A DNA stretch of 64,000 nt, taken from positions 372,001-436,000 of the forward strand of contig CAVXLQ010000003.1 in assembly GCA_963762635.1 (NCBI GenBank), written 5' to 3'. This document shows, piece after piece, positions 34,291-43,289 of the stretch. The translations under genes and the position numbers were made by a program. The notes below the pieces were generated by a model that made no database searches, was not told where the DNA came from, and was given only the letters and a program-made list of their open reading frames with translations. Source of the DNA: Tenggerimyces sp963762635 (GTDB lineage Bacteria > Actinomycetota > Actinomycetes > Propionibacteriales > Actinopolymorphaceae). Within the stretch, counting starts at the first letter, position 1. Every line of letters starts with the position of its first letter.

Positions 34291-35211
34291 TCAGGCGTTG
34301 CCGGAGAGGCCGCGGATGATCGCTTCGGCGTTGAAGCGCATCAGGTCCAGGTAGGTGCCGGCGTCGCCGTCTGGTTCGCTCAGCGACTCGGAGTAGAGCG
34401 GTACGACGTTCACCCGGATGCCGCTCTCCGCGGCGAGCACCTCGGCCAGCCGGACCGGCTGCGAGGTGTCCGCGAAGATCGCCGGCACCTGGTGCCTTCT
34501 GATCGCGGTGACCAGCGAGGCCAGGTCGGACGAGCTCGGCGACGCCAGCGTCGTGCCGCCCGGGATGATCGCGCCGATCACGGTGAAGTCGTAGCGATCG
34601 GCGAGGTAGCCGAAGACGTGGTGGTTGGTGACCAGGACCCGGCGTTCCGGCGGGAGGCCGGCGAAGCGCTCGGCCAGCTCGGCGTCCAGCTCGCCGACCT
34701 GCTTCGCGTACGCGTCCGCGCGCTCACGGACGACGGCAGTGTCCACCCCGTCGACCTCTCCGACGATCTCGTCGGCGAGGAGCCGCACGGCGGTGACCAC
34801 GCGGGCCGGGTCGGTCCAGAAGTGCGGATCGGGCGTGCCCGCCGCGTCGCCGTCCCGGTACTCCATCGGCGCGATCCGCCTGCCCACCTCGAGGGTGCGG
34901 ACACCCTCGGCCCGCGCCGCCTCCACGTGCTGGAGGACGCCTTCCTCGAGGCCGAGGCCGTTGTAGACGACCAGATCCGCCGTTCGCATGGCGTGTGCCT
35001 CGCGGGCCGAGATGCCGAACGAGTGTGGGTCCGCGTTCGGCTTCATCAGTACGCTCACCTCGGCCGCGTCGCCGACGAGCTGGGTGACCACGTCCCCGAG
35101 GATGTTCGTGGTCACCACGATGCGCGGCTGGTCCGGAGAACCGCAGGCGACACCGCCCAGCAGGATCGACGTCACGGCGGCGAGCGTGGTCAGCTGCCTG
35201 AGAAGCCTCAT
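34291..35211 (-). CDS. aztC: Zinc ABC transporter substrate-binding lipoprotein (AztC/ZnuA-like)
   Basis: A 306-residue cluster 9 metal-binding protein with lipobox LLGGVACG. Zn ligands are expected at His in NADPHSFG, His in PDPHFW, His in TNHHVFGY and Asp in FADTSQP, all of which are present. The His-rich flexible loop of ZnuA is absent, as in AztC. The ATG at 35211 overlaps the stop of the upstream gene as ATGA. Part of the minus-strand transport operon. Confidence 0.9.
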   Translation of the reverse strand: MRLLRQLTTLAAVTSILLGGVACGSPDQPRIVVTTNILGDVVTQLVGDAAEVSVLMKPNADPHSFGISAREAHAMRTADLVVYNGLGLEEGVLQHVEAARAEGVRTLEVGRRIAPMEYRDGDAAGTPDPHFWTDPARVVTAVRLLADEIVGEVDGVDTAVVRERADAYAKQVGELDAELAERFAGLPPERRVLVTNHHVFGYLADRYDFTVIGAIIPGGTTLASPSSSDLASLVTAIRRHQVPAIFADTSQPVRLAEVLAAESGIRVNVVPLYSESLSEPDGDAGTYLDLMRFNAEAIIRGLSGNA

Positions 35212-36386
35212 CGGCCGACCTCCACCATCAGGTCCGGCCGTTCGGCGACCGGCAGGGTGCGGGCCGTGCGTAGCCCGTCGCCGTAGTCGATCTCGTGGAT
35301 CGCTCGGCCCTTCGGGTCGGGCAGGTAGGCGCGGTGCGCGTCGATGGTCAGGCTGGTGCTCGGCCCGTTCCTTCGCGCGAGGACCTTCCCGGTCTCGAGG
35401 TCCAGGCTGAGCAGCTCGCCGGCGGAGGAGAGCGCGAGCACCGTGCTGCCGTCGGCCGGAGACGCCGCTGCCACCAGGTCGTGCCCGGGAGCCGGCAGCT
35501 GGCGGAGGGTGGCCTTGGCCGCGTTCACCGACCAGATGCCGCCGGCCCCGGCCACCGCGGCCTCGTTGCCGCGCGGCCGGTACCCGAACGCGCCCGCCGG
35601 CACCGGTTGGCGCGGGGAGGTCAGGGCCTTCACGGTGAGCTTTCCTGCCTCGCGTTTGACCCGGACCAGTCGGTCCTCGCAGGCGACGATCGCGCCGCCG
35701 CGCAGCACGGCCCAGCCGCGCGGCGCCCGGCAGGGCGTCTCCACGCCGGTCCGTCGGCCGTCGGGGGCCATCGTGACGATGCGGTCCGCCGGTCGGCTGC
35801 CGTCGCCGCCGACGGCGACGATCAGTTCGTCGGCGTACGGCACGGCCAGCGGCGTGGAGCTGCCCGAGTCGATCCGGGCCAGCTCGGTGGCCTTCCCCGC
35901 CTCCAGTTGTCGGCGGTCGAGGACTCGGATCTGCCCGTCGGCGGTACCGATCGCGGTATGCCCACCGAACCCGGTGATCGTGCGGATCTCCGCGTCGAAC
36001 GTCAGTGTGCCCAGTGATCTGGCCGGCGCGCGGTAGTAGTGGACGTGGTCGAGGTGGTCCACGGTCCACACCCCGGCGTCGACGACCTCGAGTCGCCGTC
36101 CGCCGTCGTCCGCATAGACGAAACGGCCGTCCTCGGTCAGCCGCTGGACGCCGAACGACAGGCGGATCTCCTTCTCGGTGGCGGAGGTGAGATCGAGCAG
36201 GCCGAGGCGGGACGAGCCACGCGTCGCGTACGCGACGGTCGCCTGCGGCTCGTCCATCTCCTTCGCGCCGGCGACGAAGCCGTGCGGTGTCGCCTGGACG
36301 TCGGGTGTCGATTGCTCCGCCGAGCCGCACGCGGCCAGCGTGAGCGCGGCGGCCAGCGTCGCTACGCCGAAGAGTCTGGAGAGCAC
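35208..36386 (-). CDS. Second AztD-like beta-propeller lipoprotein
   Basis: A 392-residue lipoprotein (lipobox LTLAACGS) with repeated propeller blades such as LGLLDLTSATEKEIRLS and VLDRRQLEAGKATELA. It is related in layout to the AztD-like protein at 33039, and the two lie on either side of aztC. Histidine clusters (DHLDHVHYYRAPA) are candidate metal ligands. GTG at 36386 preceded by AAGGGA; it overlaps the permease gene end by about 25 bases. Two metallochaperone-like proteins in one locus is unusual. Confidence 0.78.
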   Translation of the reverse strand: MLSRLFGVATLAAALTLAACGSAEQSTPDVQATPHGFVAGAKEMDEPQATVAYATRGSSRLGLLDLTSATEKEIRLSFGVQRLTEDGRFVYADDGGRRLEVVDAGVWTVDHLDHVHYYRAPARSLGTLTFDAEIRTITGFGGHTAIGTADGQIRVLDRRQLEAGKATELARIDSGSSTPLAVPYADELIVAVGGDGSRPADRIVTMAPDGRRTGVETPCRAPRGWAVLRGGAIVACEDRLVRVKREAGKLTVKALTSPRQPVPAGAFGYRPRGNEAAVAGAGGIWSVNAAKATLRQLPAPGHDLVAAASPADGSTVLALSSAGELLSLDLETGKVLARRNGPSTSLTIDAHRAYLPDPKGRAIHEIDYGDGLRTARTLPVAERPDLMVEVGR

Positions 36387-37228
36387 GAGAGTCCCTTTCC
36401 GTTGCCGCGCTTCGAGGAGGTGGCGAGGGCACGCCCGCCCAGGAGGAGGAAGAACAGGAGCACGGTGACGGCGGCGATCGTGGCGCCGGCGGCGGTCGCC
36501 GCGTACCAGGAGACCCAGAGGCCGATCAGGACGGCGACGGCGCCGATTCCGAAGCTGGTGAGCATCACCGCGGCCAGCCGTCGGGCCACCAGCATCGCCG
36601 CCGCCGACGGCGCGATGAGCATGCCGAAGGCGAGCAGGGTGCCGACCACACTGAACGCGACCGCCATCGTGATCGTGAGCAGGGCCAGCATGATCAGGTT
36701 GGCGAGGTCGGGGCGCAGCCCGAGGGTCCGGGCCTTGCGGGCGTCGAACGTCAGCGCCAGGAACGGGCGGTACCAAGCCGCGGACGCGACGGCGACCACG
36801 GCGAGCGCGCCGGTCAGGAGCAGCAGGTCCGGCACGCGGATCGCCAGCACGTCGCCGAACAACAACGCGGTCAGGTCGGTCGCGAAGGATCGCGAGTGCG
36901 AGACCACGATCACCCCGACCGAGAGCATCCCGACGAACAGCAGTCCGATGGTGGTGTCGCGCCCGAACTCCCGGCTGTGCCGCAGCGCGTTGACGCCGGC
37001 CGCCATGGCGAAGGCGCTCGCGGCGGCCCCGATGACGAGATTGCCGCCCAGGATGGACGCGACGGCGACACCGGGCAGCATCCCGTGGCTCATCGCCTCG
37101 CCCAGGAAGGTCATCCCGCGGGCGATCACCCACACCCCGACCAGGGCGCACACGGCGGCCAGTAACACGCCGCCGAGGAGCGCCCGGAGGACGAACGACG
37201 CGGTGAACGGTTCGACGAGAAGCGACAT
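36362..37228 (-). CDS. aztB: Zinc ABC transporter permease (AztB/ZnuB family)
   Basis: A 288-residue ABC-3 family permease with eight or nine transmembrane helices. It has the hallmark MTFLGEAMSHGMLPGVAVA near residue 44 and DARKARTLGLRPDLANL between helices. It forms the membrane channel for zinc. The ATG at 37228 starts MSLLVEPFTASFV. First gene of the minus-strand operon; divergent from the ATPase gene with a shared AT-rich regulatory region. Confidence 0.9.
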   Translation of the reverse strand: MSLLVEPFTASFVLRALLGGVLLAAVCALVGVWVIARGMTFLGEAMSHGMLPGVAVASILGGNLVIGAAASAFAMAAGVNALRHSREFGRDTTIGLLFVGMLSVGVIVVSHSRSFATDLTALLFGDVLAIRVPDLLLLTGALAVVAVASAAWYRPFLALTFDARKARTLGLRPDLANLIMLALLTITMAVAFSVVGTLLAFGMLIAPSAAAMLVARRLAAVMLTSFGIGAVAVLIGLWVSWYAATAAGATIAAVTVLLFFLLLGGRALATSSKRGNGKGLSCSPDSSA

Positions 37229-37240
37229 CACCTGTGCCAC

Positions 37241-37269
37241 TATAATGCAAATGAAAACGGTTACCGTTT
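37241..37269. promoter_or_regulatory. Divergent promoter region with Zur-like palindrome
   Basis: TATAAT at 37241-37246 and the perfect 7-1-7 palindrome AAACGGT-T-ACCGTTT at 37255-37269 lie in the 47-bp gap between aztB (minus) and aztA (plus). TGAAAACGGTTACCG partly matches the Zur consensus. A single repressor site could control both transcripts. No good -35 element is seen. Confidence 0.6.
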
Positions 37270-37275
37270 GGAGAT

Positions 37276-37900
37276 ATGGTGCTGACCGCTGAACACCTCG
37301 GCTTCCGGTACGCCGGCACGCCGGTCCTGCACGACGTGAATCTGAGCGTGGGGGCCGGTTCGATGCTGGCCGTGACCGGGCCGAACGGCTGCGGGAAGAG
37401 CACCTTGCTGCAGCTGTTGGCCGGGGTGGACACACCGACCGAGGGCCGCGTCAACCGCGGCCCCGAGATCCGCGTGGCGCTGCTTCCGCAGCGCACGGGC
37501 GACATCGACGCGCTGCCACTGACCGTTGCCGAATCCGTCCGGATCGGACGGTTCCACCCCCGCCGGCGCGTGAGCCGCGACGACCATGCCGCCGTGGCCG
37601 AGATGATGGAACGCCTGGACATCGCCCACCTCGCGTTGCCGAAGACTGCGCGAGCTCTCCGGCGGGCAACGTCAGCGCACCCTCCTCGCCCAGGCGCTCG
37701 TCCAAGAAGCGGACCTCTACGTTCTGGACGAGCCCTGCGCGGCCCTCGACTCGCACAGCCGCGAGCACGTTCATGGCCTGCTCGCCCAGCGCGTCGAGGC
37801 CGGCGCGGCAGTCGTTCTCGCCACTCACGACGTCGCCGAGGCGTCGCTCGCCGACCAGACCCTGGAGCTGGGGCCAGCCACCCTTAGGCTCAGGCCATGA
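37276..37900 (+). CDS. aztA: Zinc ABC transporter ATPase (AztA), apparent frameshift near 37646
   Basis: A compact ABC ATPase of about 207 residues after correction. Walker A GPNGCGKST (about residues 35-43) is in the first frame. The signature LRELSGGQRQR, Walker B LYVLDEP and the switch His in ATHDVAEA are in the next frame. Removing one base near 37646 joins them. It energises zinc import with AztB and AztC. Its TGA overlaps the ilvD ATG as ATGA. Without correction the protein would lack the signature and Walker B and be non-functional. Confidence 0.82.
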
Positions 37901-39576
37901 GCCAAGACATCAAGCCGCGCAGCCGTGAGGTGACCGACGGACTGGAGCGGGCCGCCGCGCGCGGCATGCTTCGGGCTGTCGGCATGGGAGACGACGACTG
38001 GGAGAAGCCGCAGATCGGCGTCGCCTCGTCCTGGAACGAGATCACGCCCTGCAACCTCTCCCTCGACCGGCTCGCCAAGGCCGCGAAGGACGGCGTCCAC
38101 GCGGCGGGTGGCTACCCGCTGGAGTTCGGCACGATCTCGGTGTCGGACGGCATCGCGATGGGCCACGTCGGCATGCACTTCTCGCTGGTGTCGCGCGAGA
38201 TCATCGCCGACTCGGTCGAGACGGTGATGGAGGCCGAACGGCTCGACGGCTCCGTACTCCTGGCCGGCTGCGACAAGTCGCTGCCCGGCATGCTCATGGC
38301 CGCGGCGCGGCTCGACCTGGCGTCGGTGTTCGTGTACGCGGGCTCGATCCTGCCCGGCCGCGTGGGCGACCGCGAGGTCACGATCATCGACGCGTTCGAG
38401 GCCGTCGGCGCCTGCGCGCGGGGCCTCATCACGCGCGAGGAGGTCGACGCGATCGAACGCGCGATCTGCCCGGGCGAGGGCGCGTGCGGCGGCATGTACA
38501 CCGCGAACACGATGGCGTCTGCTGCCGAGGCTTTGGGGATGGCGCTGCCGGGTTCGGCCGCCCCGCCGGCTACGGACCGCCGCCGCGACGGCATCGCCCG
38601 CCGGTCCGGCGAGGCCGTCGTCGAGATGCTGCGCCGCGGCCTGACCGCGCGGAAGATCCTCACGCCGGCCGCGTTCGACAACGCGATCGCCGTCGTCATG
38701 GCGCTCGGCGGCTCGACGAACGCCGTACTCCACCTCCTCGCGATCGCGCGCGAGGCCGAGGTCGAGCTGTCTTTGGCCGACTTCAACCGGATCGGCGACC
38801 GGGTGCCGCACCTCGGCGACCTCAAGCCGTTCGGCAAGTACGTGATGACCGACGTCGACCGCGTCGGCGGCATCCCGGTCGTGATGAAGGCGCTGCTCGA
38901 CGCCGGGCTGATCGACGGGTCGTGCATGACGGTCACCGGGAAGACGCTCGCGGAGAATCTCGCCGACATCGCGCCGCCGGACGTCGACGGCACGATCATC
39001 CGCGCGATCCGGAACCCGATCCACCGCACCGGTGGCCTGTCGATCCTGCACGGGTCGCTGGCGCCGGAGGGCGCGGTGGTGAAGAGCGCGGGGTTGGACG
39101 AGGTCGTGTTCGAGGGCCCGGCGCGGGTCTTCGAACGCGAGCGCGGCGCGCTGGACGCTCTGGAGGACGGCACGATCCAGGCCGGCGACGTCGTGGTGAT
39201 CCGGTACGAGGGTCCGAAGGGCGGGCCGGGGATGCGCGAGATGCTCGCGATCACCGGCGCGATCAAGGGTGCGGGCCTCGGCAAGTCCGTGCTGCTGTTG
39301 ACGGATGGGCGCTTCTCGGGCGGGACGACTGGGCTGTGCGTCGGCCACGTCGCGCCCGAGGCGGTGGACGGTGGCGCGATCGGCCTGATCGTCGACGGCG
39401 ACCTCGTACGGCTGGACATGACCGCGCGGACGCTGGACCTGCTGGTCGACGAGGACGAGCTGGAACGCCGCCGCAAGGACTGGGAGCCGCTGCCGCCGCA
39501 GTACAGCCGCGGCGTGCTGGGCAAGTACGCCAAGCTCGTCCAGTCCGCCGCTCACGGGGCGCGGTCTGCGGGTTAG
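37897..39576 (+). CDS. ilvD: Dihydroxy-acid dehydratase
   Basis: A 559-residue iron-sulfur dehydratase, third common step of Ile/Val synthesis (dihydroxy acid to 2-keto acid). Cluster-binding cysteines are in GCDKSLPGML and GACGGMYTANTM. The ATG at 37897 overlaps the aztA stop, and both the length and the start (MSQDIKPRSREVTDGLERAA) are family-typical. It stands apart from the ilvBNC cluster. The end overlaps the convergent DUF6578 gene by four bases. Confidence 0.96.
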   Translation: MSQDIKPRSREVTDGLERAAARGMLRAVGMGDDDWEKPQIGVASSWNEITPCNLSLDRLAKAAKDGVHAAGGYPLEFGTISVSDGIAMGHVGMHFSLVSREIIADSVETVMEAERLDGSVLLAGCDKSLPGMLMAAARLDLASVFVYAGSILPGRVGDREVTIIDAFEAVGACARGLITREEVDAIERAICPGEGACGGMYTANTMASAAEALGMALPGSAAPPATDRRRDGIARRSGEAVVEMLRRGLTARKILTPAAFDNAIAVVMALGGSTNAVLHLLAIAREAEVELSLADFNRIGDRVPHLGDLKPFGKYVMTDVDRVGGIPVVMKALLDAGLIDGSCMTVTGKTLAENLADIAPPDVDGTIIRAIRNPIHRTGGLSILHGSLAPEGAVVKSAGLDEVVFEGPARVFERERGALDALEDGTIQAGDVVVIRYEGPKGGPGMREMLAITGAIKGAGLGKSVLLLTDGRFSGGTTGLCVGHVAPEAVDGGAIGLIVDGDLVRLDMTARTLDLLVDEDELERRRKDWEPLPPQYSRGVLGKYAKLVQSAAHGARSAG

Positions 39577-39970
39577 CGCCCCGCTCCCGCGCGGTGACAT
39601 CCGGGCGAGGTCGACCAGGAAGCCGGCGAAGCTGAGCCCCTCCTCGCCCCGGAAGTCGCGGGTGTCGGTGAGGGGCTTCAGCTTGCCCGTCCCCGGTACG
39701 GGGACCAGCTCGCGCAGCCGCTTCGCCGGCACGGCCTTCTCGCCGTAGAAGGCCGCTTCGATCGCGGTGACCTGGCCCGCCACGTTCCCGTGGGAGCTGC
39801 CGTGGTGCTCCTCGGTGTGCGTCACGTTCGCCGCCTCGCGCTCGCCGAGCCGGCGCGCCAGCCAGTCGACATCCGGCCGACATCGTCGTCCACGCCACCT
39901 CGTCGCCGACGGCGAAGTCGTCGCCGCAGCACTCGAACTGCCAGTCCTGAACGAACACCCGTGCTGCCAC
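39573..39970 (-). CDS. DUF6578-like protein, two apparent frameshifts
   Basis: A small protein of about 131 residues after correction. The start VFVQDWQFECCGDDFAVGDEVAW resembles DUF6578 proteins (WQMQCCGxPF type), with a CC pair. The middle part (DVDWLARRLGER...VTAIEAAFYG) and end (FRGEEGLSFAGFLVDLA) lie in a second frame, and a final stop in a third. Removing one base near 39881 and one near 39598 gives a natural end at 39573, four bases into ilvD. GTG start at 39970 is tentative, with no clear ribosome site. Function unknown. Confidence 0.6.
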
Positions 39971-40092
39971 CGTCCCAGTATCGCCGGCCGCGCCACCCCT
40001 GTTTTGGGTCGGGGGCACCCTGGTCCGAACCTCTTCGCGTGAGGGCCCCGCCTCGAAACGCACGCGTCGCCAGCCAGCGGTGGGCGCTCGCA

Positions 40093-40136
40093 TTGTTCCA
40101 GGGATCTCGGCCCCTATGCCGAGATCCCTGGAACAA
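40093..40136. repeat. 44-bp palindromic repeat, copy D
   Basis: Perfect 19-bp arms starting TTGTTCCAGGGATCTCGGC (40093-40111) and 40118-40136 around a six-base loop, followed by CTCG. It has the same length, loop and flank as three copies at 49841-50110. Differences in its left arm are matched by compensating changes in its right arm, so the hairpin is conserved. Confidence 0.85.
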
Positions 40137-40163
40137 CTCGCCTGACGCGCCCGGCCACCGCCG

Positions 40164-40217
40164 ACTGGAACGTTCTGGCACATTCTCGGCCGCGGCTAGG
40201 TGCCAGAACGTTCCAGT
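40164..40217. repeat. Long inverted repeat beside copy D
   Basis: Perfect 18-bp arms ACTGGAACGTTCTGGCAC (40164-40181) and 40200-40217 with an 18-bp GC-rich centre. It shares the CTGGAAC word with the neighbouring 44-bp palindrome. It lies 100 bases before the esterase gene. Function could be a REP-like element, an operator or a terminator; I see no regulator nearby. Confidence 0.7.
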
Positions 40218-40317
40218 TGCGGGATCGGGCGCGGGAGGTGGCCGGATCGGGCGGTGGGGTTGACCGGTGCGTGGCGCGAGCGCTGAGCTTGGCTCAGCTC
40301 GGCGGAGGGAGCCCGGC

Positions 40318-41273
40318 ATGGCACGCTCGCGTTCGATCGTTCTCGCGCTGCTCCTGGCGTTCCTGCTCGCTCTGGGCTTCGTGGCCCCAGCCACGGCGGC
40401 TCCGAGCCAAGCCCCGCGTCGTCAAGGAGGAGTGGGTTGCCGAACGGCAGCTCGACCTCACCGTCGACTCGCCCGCGCTCGGCCAGGCCGTCAAGGTCCG
40501 GCTGCTCACCCCGGACGGCTGGCGCGAAAGGTACGCAGCAGAGCTGGCCGACGTTCTACCTCCTGCACGGCTGCTGCGGCGACTACACCAGCTGGACCGC
40601 GCTGACCGACGTCGCGGAGACCAAGGCCCTGCGCAAGACGCTCGTCGTCATGCCCGAGGCCGGCAACGTCGGCTGGTACACCGACTGGTGGAACCAAGGC
40701 GACCGCGGCACCCCGAAGTGGGAGACGTTCCACCTGAAGGAGCTCCGCCGGCTGCTCGAGCGCGACTACGGCGCCGGCCACAGGCGCGTGGTCGCCGGCC
40801 TGTCGATGGGCGGCTTCGGCGCGCTCAGCTACGCCGCGCGGCACCCGGGCATGTTCCGGGCGGCGGCCAGCTACAGCGGCGTGGTCAACCCGATCCACGA
40901 CGCCCAGTTCGTCCTCGACCTCAACGCGGCCTTCGGCGAGGACCCGCTCGGGCTCTGGGGCGACCCGGTCGAGCAACGACGGATCTGGAACGCGCACGAC
41001 CCGCTCCACCTCGCCCGCCAGCTCAGGCATACGCCGGTGTTCCTGGCCAGCGGCAACGGCCAGCCCGGCCCGTTCGACGACCCCGCGAGGCCGGTGGACA
41101 CGCTCGAGCAGGAGCTCTGGGAGCAGAACGTCCTCGTCGCGCAGCGCCTGAAACAGCTCCATGCCCCGCTCGTCACCGACCTGTACGGCCCCGGCACGCA
41201 CAGCTGGCCGTACTGGGAACGTGAGCTCCACCGCTCCCTGCCACTCCTCCTAGGGGCGCTCGGCGCGAGATGA
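40318..41273 (+). CDS. Secreted esterase-family alpha/beta hydrolase, two apparent frameshifts
   Basis: An Ag85/esterase-D-like protein of about 317 residues after correction. It has a signal peptide (ALLLAFLLALGFVAPATAA), nucleophile elbow GLSMGG, and His in GPGTHSWPYW. The signal, the KEEWVAERQLDL stretch and the WPTFYLLHGCCGDY core are in three successive frames; removing one base near 40421 and one near 40516 joins them. ATG at 40318 with GGAGGGA ribosome site. It probably hydrolyses or transfers acyl esters outside the cell. Confidence 0.78.
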
Positions 41274-41308
41274 TGATCTCGGATATCAAGACGGGCGTCC
41301 TACCAAAC

Positions 41309-41338
41309 TTGACGAATGGCCACCCGGTCGGAGAACGT
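41309..41338 (+). promoter_or_regulatory. Promoter of the ilvB leader transcript
   Basis: TTGACG at 41309-41314 and GAACGT at 41333-41338 (18-bp spacing) predict a start near 41345, exactly at the leader GTG. The leader peptide would then be read from a leaderless transcript, a common situation in actinobacteria. Confidence 0.5.
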
Positions 41339-41344
41339 TCGGGT

Positions 41345-41386
41345 GTGCGTTCGTTCCTTCTCGTACTTCGCAAGCGCGCCGGCTAG
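41345..41386 (+). CDS. ilvB leader peptide (VRSFLLVLRKRAG)
   Basis: A 13-residue open frame with a run of Leu-Leu-Val-Leu, too short for normal gene calls. It ends 28 bases before a strong terminator hairpin. Such peptides control branched-chain amino acid operons: ribosome stalling at Leu or Val codons prevents terminator formation. Two GCGCGC words, one in the leader (41374-41379) and one after it (41407-41412), can pair and provide an alternative fold. GTG start; no separate ribosome site is needed if the message is leaderless. Confidence 0.65.
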   Translation: MRSFLLVLRKRAG

Positions 41387-41414
41387 GCCAGATAGGCCAC
41401 ATGCCAGCGCGCTA

Positions 41415-41447
41415 CCCCTCGCCGCCCGTTCGGGCCGAGGGGTTTTT
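41415..41447 (+). terminator. Rho-independent attenuator before ilvB
   Basis: CCCCTCG (41415-41421) pairs with CGAGGGG (41436-41442), with an inner GCCCG/CGGGC stem, followed by TTTTT (41443-41447). It is the only canonical T-tailed terminator in this section and it lies inside the leader of ilvB, so it fits transcription attenuation. Confidence 0.8.
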
Positions 41448-41497
41448 GTTTGCCAAAGTCGAGAAGAGCCACCCAGCCAGGACAAGGGGCGAAGACC

Positions 41498-43276
41498 ATG
41501 ACCGAGCAGGTAACCGGCGCTGAGAGCCTGATCAAATCGTTGGAAGCCGCCGGCGTAGACACCGTCTTCGGCATCCCTGGCGGCGCGGTCCTGCCCGCGT
41601 ACGACCCCCTGCTGGACTCCAAGAAGATCCGGCACTACCTGGTCCGGCACGAGCAGGGCGCGGGCCACGCGGCGAGCGGCTACGCGTACGCCACCGGCCG
41701 GCCCGGCGTCTGTATGGCGACCTCCGGCCCGGGCGCCACGAACCTCGTCACTCCCATCGCGGACGCCTACATGGACTCGGTCCCGATGGTCGCGATCACC
41801 GGCCAGGTGCCGAGCGCGGCGATCGGCTCCGACGCGTTCCAGGAAGCCGACATCCGCGGCATCACCTTGCCGATCACCAAGCACTCCTATCTGGTGACCG
41901 ACCCGGCGGAGATCCCGCAGGCGGTCGCCGAAGCGTTCCACATCGCGTCGACCGGGCGACCTGGACCGGTGCTCGTCGACGTGTCCAAGGACGCGATGCA
42001 GGCCATGACCACGTTCACCTGGCCTGGCACCGTCGACCTCCCGGGCTACCGGCCGGTCACCCGCCCGCACGCCAAGCAGGTGCGCGAGGCGGCCCGGCTA
42101 ATCGCTGAGTCCCGCCGACCCGTCCTGTACGTGGGCGGCGGCGTGGTCAGGGCCCGGGCGTCGAAGGAGCTTCGCGTCCTGGCCGAGATGACCGGGATCC
42201 CCGTCGTCACTACCTTGATGGCACGGGGTGCGTTCCCAGACAGCCACAAGCTCCACCTGGGAATGCCCGGCATGCACGGCACGGTCGCCGCCGTCGGCTC
42301 GTTGCAGAAGTCCGACCTGCTGATCTGCCTCGGCGCGCGGTTCGACGACCGGGTGACCGGCAAGCTCTCCACGTTCGCCCCGCACGCGAAGGTCGTGCAC
42401 GCGGACGTCGACCCCGCCGAGATCTCCAAGAACCGGACGGCGGACGTGCCGATCGTCGGCGACTGCCGTGAGGTGATCGCGGACCTCGTCGTGGCGATCC
42501 AGGCCGAGCACGAGGCCGGCCGGCGCGGCGACTACGCCGCCTGGTGGCGGCTGCTCGACGAGTGGAAGTCGCGCTACCCGCTCGGCTACGACAAGCCGGA
42601 CGACGGAACGATGGCGCCCCAGCAGGTCATCGAGAAGATCGGCCAGGCCGCCGGCCCGGACGCCTTGTACGTCGCGGGCGTCGGGCAGCACCAGATGTGG
42701 GCCGCGCAGTTCATCTCGTACGAGAACCCCGGCTCGTTCATCAACTCCGGTGGCCTCGGCACGATGGGCTACTCCGTTCCCGCCGCGATGGGTGCCAAGG
42801 TCGGCGCGCCGGACAAGACGGTGTGGTCGATCGACGGCGACGGCTGCTTCCAGATGACCAACCAGGAGCTCGCGACCTGCGCGCTGGAGGGCATACCGAT
42901 CAAGGTCGCGGTGATCAACAACTCCAGCCTCGGCATGGTCCGGCAGTGGCAGACGCTCTTCTACGGTGGGCGATACTCCAACACCGACCTGCACCGGCGG
43001 GGGTCCGGCGGCGAGCGTCCGGACGCCGTGCCGCGGATCCCGGACTTCGCCAAGCTGGCCGAGGCGTACGGCTGCGTCGGGCTGCGCTGCGAGAAGACCG
43101 AGGACATCGACGAGACGATCGAGAAGGCGATGGAGATCAACGACCAGCCGGTCGTGGTCGACTTCGTCGTGCATCGCGACGCGATGGTGTGGCCGATGGT
43201 CGCGGCAGGCATGAGCAACGACGACATCAAGATCGCCCGCGACCTCGCGCCGGCGTTCCACAACGACGATCTGTAA
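41498..43276 (+). CDS. ilvB: Acetolactate synthase large subunit
   Basis: A 592-residue ThDP enzyme that makes acetolactate or acetohydroxybutyrate, first step of Val/Leu/Ile synthesis. The catalytic Glu is in RHEQGAGHAASGYA, FAD-binding is in the middle domain and the ThDP motif is DGDGCFQMTNQELAT...NN. ATG at 41498 preceded by AAGGGG. Expression is predicted to be controlled by the leader at 41345-41447. ilvN follows after 13 bases. Confidence 0.97.
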   Translation: MTEQVTGAESLIKSLEAAGVDTVFGIPGGAVLPAYDPLLDSKKIRHYLVRHEQGAGHAASGYAYATGRPGVCMATSGPGATNLVTPIADAYMDSVPMVAITGQVPSAAIGSDAFQEADIRGITLPITKHSYLVTDPAEIPQAVAEAFHIASTGRPGPVLVDVSKDAMQAMTTFTWPGTVDLPGYRPVTRPHAKQVREAARLIAESRRPVLYVGGGVVRARASKELRVLAEMTGIPVVTTLMARGAFPDSHKLHLGMPGMHGTVAAVGSLQKSDLLICLGARFDDRVTGKLSTFAPHAKVVHADVDPAEISKNRTADVPIVGDCREVIADLVVAIQAEHEAGRRGDYAAWWRLLDEWKSRYPLGYDKPDDGTMAPQQVIEKIGQAAGPDALYVAGVGQHQMWAAQFISYENPGSFINSGGLGTMGYSVPAAMGAKVGAPDKTVWSIDGDGCFQMTNQELATCALEGIPIKVAVINNSSLGMVRQWQTLFYGGRYSNTDLHRRGSGGERPDAVPRIPDFAKLAEAYGCVGLRCEKTEDIDETIEKAMEINDQPVVVDFVVHRDAMVWPMVAAGMSNDDIKIARDLAPAFHNDDL

Positions 43277-43289
43277 GGGATATTGACCA

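Noticed and set aside
41316..41501. A 61-codon open frame spanning the ilvB leader and terminator
   Set aside because: It reads through the terminator hairpin and overlaps the ilvB start, has no ribosome site, and the shorter Leu-rich frame at 41345 explains the region better.
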